This document shows, piece by piece, positions 57,691 to 64,000 of a stretch of DNA of 64,000 nucleotides. The stretch is from Thermincola carboxydiphila (GTDB taxonomy: Bacteria > Bacillota > Thermincolia > Thermincolales > UBA2595). The translations under genes were made by a program, and so were the position numbers. The stretch lies in assembly GCA_016841325.1 (NCBI GenBank), contig JAENZJ010000005.1, positions 36,624 to 100,623 on the forward strand. Reading direction: 5' to 3'. The notes beneath the pieces are model-generated. The model saw only the letters and a program-made list of their open reading frames with translations. It searched no databases and had not been told where the DNA came from. How positions within the stretch are numbered: position 1 is the stretch's first letter; every line of letters begins with the position of its first letter.

Positions 57691-57904
57691 ATTTAATATT
57701 TATTGTTTTACCCTGGACTTCTTCAAGTTCCCGGGCTTTTTCGACCGCTTCCATGGGCAGTTTTCCCATGACCACATGTTCTCCCGCATTATCAAACCTA
57801 ATTACCATTTTATCACCCGGTTCCAGGACCAGTCTGTCCCGTACGGCGGGGGGGAGATCGATACTATTATCCTGGTTTACTTCTACAATATACTCTGCCA
57901 TCAT
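57689..57904 (-). CDS. AbrB/MazE-type DNA-binding domain protein
   Basis: A 71-residue protein with the swapped-hairpin pattern AEYIVEVNQDNSIDLPPAVRDRLVLEPGDKMV, as in AbrB, SpoVT and MazE. ATG 57904 lies four bases after GGAGG. It may be a transition-state regulator or an antitoxin; no toxin gene is next to it. The C-terminal 25 residues are helical (MEAVEKARELEEVQG). Confidence 0.85.
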   Translation of the reverse strand: MMAEYIVEVNQDNSIDLPPAVRDRLVLEPGDKMVIRFDNAGEHVVMGKLPMEAVEKARELEEVQGKTINIK

Positions 57905-58156
57905 TAATCCTCCTTTGAAGTTTTTTAAATCTCTCAGAAATGACTGTGGCATATGGCCTTGCTTAGCCACTTAATAATATAGTGTAAATTCCGGGCGGTA
58001 AATATGCATCCTGTCTGTCTGTTGCCGGAGACAAAAACACAGCAATATTCGCAAAAACAATCGCAATATCCTGATAGCATTTTTAAATGCTGAAATAGTA
58101 AAATGACTTTAAGTGTAAAAGTGATTTGATATAGAATTTTATGGAAAGGGGGTGTG

Positions 58157-59203
58157 ATGATGAAACAGAAAAATATGCCTTTTCTTGTAGTTCTGATTTC
58201 AGGCATTTTGTTATATAATATGTTCTTTTTCACACCAGTATCAGCAGCCTATACTCTGCCTCTGGATCCCATATTCAGGGAACCGATAATTGAAGATCCT
58301 GTAATAAACCCGATAATCAAAGACCCATTGATTATTGATGATGGATTAATCCTGGAGCCGATAATTCCTGTGCCTGCTGCCCCTTCTCAGCTGACTGTGG
58401 GAGCGAAAACATCGACTGAGATAACCATATTATGGACAGATAATTCTTTCAATGAAGCAGGTTTCACTGTGGAGAGCAGGACGGGAAGCAGTAATTGGAG
58501 TGAAGTGGGTTCAGTTGAGGCGGACGAAACAATGTTTACCAGCACCGGACTGTCTCCTGATACGACTTACTATTTTAGGGTTTCAGCATTTAATGACACC
58601 GGTGCTTCCGGTTATTCCAATCAGGTGTTTACCACTACCAACCCGCCTGCCCCGGTAACAAATATTTATCAGGATAATTCCAATACCACCATCAATGAGA
58701 CAGATGTGACCAATGAGGCCAATACTACCGTTAATATTACTGACAGCACAATTACTAACAGCAATATTGCCAGCAATAACCAGGTCACTCAGACAACTCA
58801 GGTGGCCAATTATAATTCGGCCAGCACTGCTGTCGAGTATGTACAGATTGTTGTTGACGGTGAGCAGATGAATCCGGGTGATGCGCCGCCGTTCATCAAC
58901 CAGAATAACCGGGTAATGGTGCCGTTCCGGGCCATTGCTGAAAATCTGGGAGCTGCGGTACAGTGGGATTCTATTAACAGAATTGCCAGTTTTAGCCAGG
59001 GGCAGAGAGTGGTCCGGGTTCCCATCGGCCAGCAGGTTATTGAAGTGGACGGAAACATGCAGGTAATGGATACCCTGGCGGTGATAAAAGGAGGACGTAC
59101 CTATATTCCGGTAAGGGCTGTCAGCCAGGCGCTGGGTGCCAATGTAGAATGGGACCAGGCAAATAAAAAAGTTATAATTAGTACAAGTGCCGGTCAAGGT
59201 TAA
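58157..59203 (+). CDS. Secreted FN3 and copper amine oxidase N-like domain protein
   Basis: A 348-residue exported protein: signal peptide (1-27), a Pro/Ile/Asp-rich linker (EPIIEDPVINPIIKDP), a fibronectin type III domain (about 75-165; STEITILWTDNSFNEAGFTV), an Asn/Thr-rich stretch (about 170-215) with ITNSNIASNNQV, and a copper amine oxidase N-terminal-like domain (about 230-345; VMVPFRAIAENLGAAVQWD). The last is a surface 'stalk' domain common in Clostridia. The ATG follows AAAGGGGGTG. It is followed 38 bases on by a second protein of the same type. Confidence 0.85.
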   Translation: MMKQKNMPFLVVLISGILLYNMFFFTPVSAAYTLPLDPIFREPIIEDPVINPIIKDPLIIDDGLILEPIIPVPAAPSQLTVGAKTSTEITILWTDNSFNEAGFTVESRTGSSNWSEVGSVEADETMFTSTGLSPDTTYYFRVSAFNDTGASGYSNQVFTTTNPPAPVTNIYQDNSNTTINETDVTNEANTTVNITDSTITNSNIASNNQVTQTTQVANYNSASTAVEYVQIVVDGEQMNPGDAPPFINQNNRVMVPFRAIAENLGAAVQWDSINRIASFSQGQRVVRVPIGQQVIEVDGNMQVMDTLAVIKGGRTYIPVRAVSQALGANVEWDQANKKVIISTSAGQG

Positions 59204-59241
59204 TGAATGGATTCAGTTTAACAGTGAAGGAGATGAATATT

Positions 59242-60411
59242 TTGAAGAAGAAGGCTTTATCCGTATTTCTGGCGCTGGCCCTGGTTTTTTCCTTTGCAGT
59301 TGTGGCCTGTGCTGCAGAAACAATTGGCCCTGTTCCGGGAGTTACCGGAGAAATAGGCGCCGGAACCATCGATACCAATATTAACAATAACACCACTACT
59401 GACAATACTTCCAACACCAATATCAACATATCGGGAAATACCACTATAACCAACTCCAACATCGGCAGCAATAACCAGGTTAACCAGACAAATACTGTAA
59501 CCAATACCAATACGGTGACAGTCAAGAAATACGTTACCGTAAATATTGACGGTGTACCTCTGGAGTCAGATGTGAAGCCGTTTATCAACCAGGATAACAG
59601 GACTGTGCTTCCGCTCCGGGCCATAGCAGAAGCCTTTGGCGCAGAGGTTCAGTGGGACCCCGTCACCCAGACTGTGCTGCTTACTCTTGGTGACAGGTCT
59701 GTAAGGCTGAAAATCGGTGAAAACACCTTTGAGGTTAACGGCCAGGTGTTTACCATGGATACCACTGCCTTTATCGAGGGTGGGAGGACATTTCTTCCTG
59801 CCAGGGCTATAGCAGAGGCACTGGGCTTAACAGTAGGCTGGAATGCCGAAACTGATACAGTTGATATTACTTCACCTTCCGGTCCGTCACAACCAAGGCC
59901 CGGTACTCCGCCAACAGCCACGGATTCTTCTACTCCACACGAGGCCGCACCTGCGGAAGACACCTCCTGGCAAAACAGATTTCCGCTTACAGCCAGTGGC
60001 CGTAATGATAAAATAGACGGTGACTCTGACCAGCACATGGAATCTGAGGCCACACTGGATAAGACAGGGAAACTCCAGGTGACCACACGGACCTGGACTG
60101 ATGCCAGGACAACCGGGTTTACCGGAGGAGTTGTGGTAGGTCTCGTTGATGCCAACAATAAAATTATCTGGACTTCAAGATTACACAGCTTCGGTGTTGA
60201 CGGTTCCTGGATAGGAGATAATGACCGTACTGAAAACTGGAGCGAGACTGTTCCTGCCGATATTTTGAAAAACGGGGTTAATTTAATAATTGCCCATGAC
60301 CATGCCAGCAAGAACAATCTTACCAACCTGATTAACGGTGTTGGTCAGGCAGTATCTGACTTTACCGACTTTTTAGCTGAGGGGATCATGGACATTCTCT
60401 GGCCTTTTTAG
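59242..60411 (+). CDS. Secreted copper amine oxidase N-like domain protein
   Basis: A 389-residue exported protein. The TTG start at 59242 gives a clean signal peptide (KKKALSVFLALALVFSFAV), and AAGGAG lies ten bases upstream. An Asn/Thr-rich part (about 35-85) contains ITNSNIGSNNQV, nearly identical to the upstream protein. The copper amine oxidase N-like domain is at about 95-205 (VLPLRAIAEAFGAEVQWD), then a Pro/Thr/Ala linker and a C-terminal domain of about 140 residues that I do not recognise. It probably sits on the cell surface. Confidence 0.85.
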   Translation: MKKKALSVFLALALVFSFAVVACAAETIGPVPGVTGEIGAGTIDTNINNNTTTDNTSNTNINISGNTTITNSNIGSNNQVNQTNTVTNTNTVTVKKYVTVNIDGVPLESDVKPFINQDNRTVLPLRAIAEAFGAEVQWDPVTQTVLLTLGDRSVRLKIGENTFEVNGQVFTMDTTAFIEGGRTFLPARAIAEALGLTVGWNAETDTVDITSPSGPSQPRPGTPPTATDSSTPHEAAPAEDTSWQNRFPLTASGRNDKIDGDSDQHMESEATLDKTGKLQVTTRTWTDARTTGFTGGVVVGLVDANNKIIWTSRLHSFGVDGSWIGDNDRTENWSETVPADILKNGVNLIIAHDHASKNNLTNLINGVGQAVSDFTDFLAEGIMDILWPF

Positions 60412-60455
60412 AAACATATAAGGAAATAACGGGACTGCCGCGGTGAGGCAGCCAC

Positions 60456-60500
60456 AAGCCCTCTGCTTTGAGATTTACTGCAAAGCAGGGGGCTTTCTTT
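60456..60500 (+). terminator. Rho-independent terminator
   Basis: AAGCCCTCTGCTTTG (60456-60470) pairs with CAAAGCAGGGGGCTT (60481-60495), with TCTTTTT after it. It ends the surface-protein pair. Confidence 0.88.
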
Positions 60501-60606
60501 TTGGTTTACAAAAGATTAAAAGGGAGGAAATAATATCTTCAGAGGCGAATTATAAGGCAAAGTATTTCATTCAGAAGTCAAGGATATTCTTTGGAGGCCG
60601 ATATTT

Positions 60607-63600
60607 ATGCAGGATTTCATCCATCTCCACGTCCATACCGAATACAGCCTCCTTGACGGGGCAGCGCGCATCAAAGAACTGGTTGCCGCTGCTGCCGCAA
60701 AGGGTATGCGAGCCCTGGCCATTACCGACCACGGGGCTATGTTTGGGGTGATTGATTTTTATAAGGCGGCACACAAGGCAGGAATTAAGCCGATCCTCGG
60801 CTGTGAGGTCTATGTGGCGCCAAGGTCAATGGAAGACAGGGAACCGGGTAAGGATGATGCCAATTACCACCTGGTCCTTCTGGCTGAAAACGAGATAGGT
60901 TACCGCAACCTGCTTAATATAGTATCCTGTGCCTATACCCATGGGTTTTATTATAAGCCGAGGACTGACAAGGATACCCTGAGGAAGCACAGCCAGGGGC
61001 TGATTGCCCTTAGTGCCTGCCTGGGTGGGGAAATTGCCACTGCCATAAAAAATTCCCGGTTGGACTCTGCCAGGGAAGCAGCCCGGGAATATGAAGACAT
61101 ATTTGGCAAAGGCAATTTTTTTCTGGAATTACAGGAACACGGTCTGGAGGGCCAGCGTGCGGTCAATGCCGAATTAGTGAAGATAAGCCGTGAAATGGGG
61201 ATCCCCATGGTGGCTACCAATGACATCCATTATGTTAAAAAAGAAGATGCCGAGGTTCAGGATGTGCTTCTCTGCATCGGGACAGGAAAGACTCTGGGGG
61301 ATACCGACCGGATGGACTTTGGGACCCAGGAGTTTTATTTCAAGGATGCTGCTGAGATGCGCCTGCTTTTCGGAGAATATCCGGAGGCCCTGACCAACAC
61401 CGTGAGAATAGCTGAAAGGTGTAATGTTACTCTTGATTTTGAAAATACCTACCTTCCTGAATACCGGATTCCCCCGGGCCACACAGTGGAGAGTTATCTG
61501 GAGGAACTGTGCCTGAAGGGGCTGGCGGAACGTTACCCCAATGCGGGGCCTGAGGTCAGGGAAAGGCTGGACTATGAACTGAAGGTAATCGCTGATATGG
61601 GTTTCCCCGGGTATTTCCTGATAGTGTGGGACTTTGTCAGATTTGCCAGGGAGAACGGTATTCCGGTAGGCCCGGGGCGCGGCAGTGCCGCCGGCAGCCT
61701 GGTTGCCTATGCCCTGGGGATTACTAATGTTGACCCCCTAAAATATGACCTCCTGTTTGAGAGGTTCCTGAACCCCGAGCGGGTGACCATGCCTGATATT
61801 GATATCGACTTCTGTTATGAAAAACGGGAACAGGTAATCAGGTATGTGGTAGACCATTATGGAGAAGAGCGGGTGGCCCAGATTATTACCTTTGGAACCA
61901 TGGCAGCCCGTGCCGCTATCAGGGATGTGGGCAGAGCATTGAATATGCCATATGCCGATGTGGACCGGGTGGCCAAACTTGTGCCTGCAGAACTGGGCAT
62001 CACCCTTGACAGGGCCCTGGAGACCGGGACTGAACTGCGCCAGCTTTATGACCTTGACCCCGGTGTGAAGAAACTGCTTGATATGGCCCGGGCTATAGAG
62101 GGTATGCCCAGGCATGCATCCACTCATGCCGCCGGAGTTGTGATCGGCCGTGAGCCATTGACGGCTTACCTGCCCCTGTACAGGGCAACTGACGGCCTGG
62201 TGGCCACACAGTTTCCCAAAGATACCGTTGAAGAAATCGGACTCCTTAAGATGGACCTGCTGGGACTGAAGACCCTGACAATAATTGATGATGCCCTGAA
62301 GATTATCAAACACACCCTGGGAGAGGAAATAGATATTGACAGCATTCCCATGGATGACCGTGCTGCCTTTGAGATGCTGGGCAGGGGTGAGAGCATTGGG
62401 GTGTTTCAGTTGGAAAGCTCAGGTATGAGGGCTATTCTCAGGGAGTTGAAGCCTGAGGTGTTTGAGGATATCATTGCCCTGGTGGCCCTGTACCGGCCCG
62501 GCCCCCTGGGGAGCGGGATGGTGGAAGACTTTATCAGGCGGAAACACGGGGAGAGCCCGATTACCTACCTGCACCCGTTACTGGAACCGATTCTGCGGGA
62601 GACATATGGCGTTATTCTTTACCAGGAACAGGTTATGAGGATAGCAAGTGACCTGGCCGGTTTTACCATGGGGGAAGCCGACCTGCTGCGGCGTGCTATG
62701 GGGAAGAAAAAACCCGAGGTTATTGCCGGGCTCAGGAGCCAGTTTATTGAGGGGGCCAGGGGTAAGGGAATTAAACCAGAGATTGCCGGACAGATATTTG
62801 ACCTGATGGAATACTTTGCCGGTTACGGCTTTAACAAGAGCCACAGTACCGCTTATGCCCTGGTATCATACCAGACTGCCTATCTGAAGGCCAACTACCC
62901 GGTTGCCTTTATGGCAGCTTTGCTAACCGGGGCGATTGATTCCGGCGACAAGGTCGCCCTGTATATCGATGAATGCCGCCGGGAAGGGATTGACGTCCTT
63001 CCTCCCGATATTAATGAGAGCCTTGTCAGTTTTACGGTTGTGGGTGATAAAATCCGTTTTGGCCTCGCAGCTGTGAAAAATGTCGGCCGTTCAGCCATCG
63101 AAAATATTATAGAGGCCCGCAAACAGGACGGGCCATTCAAATCACTGCAGGATTTTTGTGAACGGGTGGACCACCGGCATGTTACCAAACGGACTCTGGA
63201 AAGCCTTATCAAATGCGGGGCCATGGATTCCCTTGGCGCCAAACGCGCCCAGCTGGCGGCTGCCATGGACCAGTGTATGGACTCTGCCCAGCAAAGCCAG
63301 AGGGACCGGGCCAATGGCCAGATATCCCTCTTTGACCTGGGAGGGAGCAGCCCTGTACTGGAAAAGACTGCCGAACCCCTGCCGGATGTCCCTGAATTCC
63401 CCGCCAGGGAACTGCTGGCAATGGAGAAAGAGCTTCTGGGATTGTATATCAGCGGCCATCCCCTGAAGGAATATGAGGATATCCTGCGGGAAAGGGTATC
63501 ACATAATACGGTACAGCTGGCAGAACTGGCCGATGAGACACCTGTTATTGTGGGCGGGGTTGTGGCCGGGATGCGCCAGATCAGTACCAGGAAGGGGGAG

Positions 63601-64000
63601 CCTATGGCTTTTCTGGTCCTGGAGGACCTGCCGGGCAGTGTGGAAGTGGTTGTTTTCCCTAGGGTTTACAGGGAAAACCGGTTCCTTCTGAAACCTGATG
63701 CCGCGATACTGGTCAGGGGAAGGGTCAATTTCAACACCCGGGATGAGGAAGTCAAGGTGATCGCTGAACAGATTTCCGGGCTGGATGAAAAGCCTCCGGC
63801 AACTGTTTACCTCAAAGTGCCGGACCGGGAAGGCCAGGACCCCTTAACAGGAATAAAGGACATACTGTGCCGCTACCGGGGAAATAACCCTGTGGTCCTG
63901 TATTTTGAATCAACCAAAAAAGTCATCAGGACGACCAGGGAGTGGTGGGTTGACAGCCAGTCAGACGGCATTGGTGAATTGATCAGGCTACTGGGTGAGG
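60607..64000 (+). CDS. dnaE: DNA polymerase III subunit alpha (partial at 3' end)
   Basis: ATG 60607 follows GGAGG. About 1131 codons are open up to the window edge. The N-terminal PHP domain starts FIHLHVHTEYSLLDG with ITDHGAMFG; the polymerase active site has PGRGSAAGSLVAYALG and TMPDIDIDF; QVMRIASDLAGFTMGEADLLRRAMGKK is the finger region. ELAD and VNFNTRDEEVKVIAEQI mark the OB-fold and C-terminal domain. This is the DnaE type, not PolC. Only a short C-terminal piece is likely missing. It is the replicative or lagging-strand polymerase. Confidence 0.96.
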   Translation, partial: MQDFIHLHVHTEYSLLDGAARIKELVAAAAAKGMRALAITDHGAMFGVIDFYKAAHKAGIKPILGCEVYVAPRSMEDREPGKDDANYHLVLLAENEIGYRNLLNIVSCAYTHGFYYKPRTDKDTLRKHSQGLIALSACLGGEIATAIKNSRLDSAREAAREYEDIFGKGNFFLELQEHGLEGQRAVNAELVKISREMGIPMVATNDIHYVKKEDAEVQDVLLCIGTGKTLGDTDRMDFGTQEFYFKDAAEMRLLFGEYPEALTNTVRIAERCNVTLDFENTYLPEYRIPPGHTVESYLEELCLKGLAERYPNAGPEVRERLDYELKVIADMGFPGYFLIVWDFVRFARENGIPVGPGRGSAAGSLVAYALGITNVDPLKYDLLFERFLNPERVTMPDIDIDFCYEKREQVIRYVVDHYGEERVAQIITFGTMAARAAIRDVGRALNMPYADVDRVAKLVPAELGITLDRALETGTELRQLYDLDPGVKKLLDMARAIEGMPRHASTHAAGVVIGREPLTAYLPLYRATDGLVATQFPKDTVEEIGLLKMDLLGLKTLTIIDDALKIIKHTLGEEIDIDSIPMDDRAAFEMLGRGESIGVFQLESSGMRAILRELKPEVFEDIIALVALYRPGPLGSGMVEDFIRRKHGESPITYLHPLLEPILRETYGVILYQEQVMRIASDLAGFTMGEADLLRRAMGKKKPEVIAGLRSQFIEGARGKGIKPEIAGQIFDLMEYFAGYGFNKSHSTAYALVSYQTAYLKANYPVAFMAALLTGAIDSGDKVALYIDECRREGIDVLPPDINESLVSFTVVGDKIRFGLAAVKNVGRSAIENIIEARKQDGPFKSLQDFCERVDHRHVTKRTLESLIKCGAMDSLGAKRAQLAAAMDQCMDSAQQSQRDRANGQISLFDLGGSSPVLEKTAEPLPDVPEFPARELLAMEKELLGLYISGHPLKEYEDILRERVSHNTVQLAELADETPVIVGGVVAGMRQISTRKGEPMAFLVLEDLPGSVEVVVFPRVYRENRFLLKPDAAILVRGRVNFNTRDEEVKVIAEQISGLDEKPPATVYLKVPDREGQDPLTGIKDILCRYRGNNPVVLYFESTKKVIRTTREWWVDSQSDGIGELIRLLGE

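Overview
The window looks like a chromosomal segment of an anaerobic, low-to-moderate G+C Firmicute, probably Clostridia and close to Peptococcaceae (Desulfotomaculum/Thermincola-like). This rests on AGGAGG-type ribosome binding sites with many GTG/TTG starts, sigma-A-like promoters, c-di-AMP (ydaO) and c-di-GMP-I riboswitches, S-layer and VanW-type envelope proteins, KamA, DUF1189/DUF503/DUF896 proteins, many low-potential iron-sulfur proteins, molybdenum-cofactor genes and a multiheme cytochrome. The genus cannot be fixed from the sequence alone. I saw no rRNA, tRNA, CRISPR array, prophage or complete insertion sequence.

Layout. 1-5.7 kb: the end of a DUF2304/SMR-type membrane operon, then metabolic and membrane genes (MBL hydrolase, patatin, thioesterase, DUF1189). 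5.8-8.6 kb: a redox cluster of a ferredoxin-fused aldo/keto reductase, a NapH-like polyferredoxin, a heavy-metal-associated (HMA) protein interrupted by an in-frame TGA exactly at the second Cys of its CxxC, and a small ferredoxin. 8.6-18.6 kb: small membrane proteins, endonuclease III, GalT, two paralogous glycogen synthases, TtcA, a Nif3-like protein and an SLH protein. 18.7-23.2 kb: a TPR membrane protein, PRC-barrel, VanW, DUF503. 23.2-28.2 kb (minus strand): DnaQ-type exonuclease, cNMP/CBS/DUF294 protein, aconitase. 28.4-37.7 kb: PhoU-like protein, TrmL, riboswitch-controlled KamA, CLC transporter, CBS-ACT protein, phosphofructokinase, methyltransferase and HAD hydrolase. 38.0-40.6 kb: DUF485/SSS acetate-type symporter. 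40.7-48.996 kb: a respiratory and molybdenum block (Tat-exported FeS protein, cytochrome b, TatA, MobA, FdhD, MobB, pentaheme cytochrome, Crp/Fnr, MoxR, CoxE-like VWA). 49.0-51.5 kb: bacillithiol genes bshB1-bshA and a Fur/PerR-type regulator. 51.7-57.9 kb: MBL hydrolase, a DNA-glycosylase/HEPN-like fusion, an EAL-HDOD protein, DUF2726, a c-di-GMP riboswitch with an unknown target, and an AbrB-type protein. 58.1-60.4 kb: two secreted copper-amine-oxidase-N-like proteins. 60.6 kb to the end: DnaE, cut by the window edge.

Most notable points: (1) a probable selenocysteine-containing HMA protein at 7774-8352, whose TGA is followed by an 8-bp stem with a GGA loop at the right distance for a bacterial SECIS; (2) a Mug/TDG-fold glycosylase with a divergent active site fused to a C-terminal RNxxxH HEPN-like domain at 52847-53818, a plausible defence or damage-response effector; (3) two copies of a structured repeat (26036-26106 and inside a 191-bp hairpin at 40672-40862) sharing a 14-base core, with a compensated stem; (4) paired CsoR-type operators over the promoter of a formate-dehydrogenase-like FeS/cytochrome b pair that lacks a catalytic subunit; (5) c-di-AMP control of a KamA-family gene and c-di-GMP control of a gene of unknown function.
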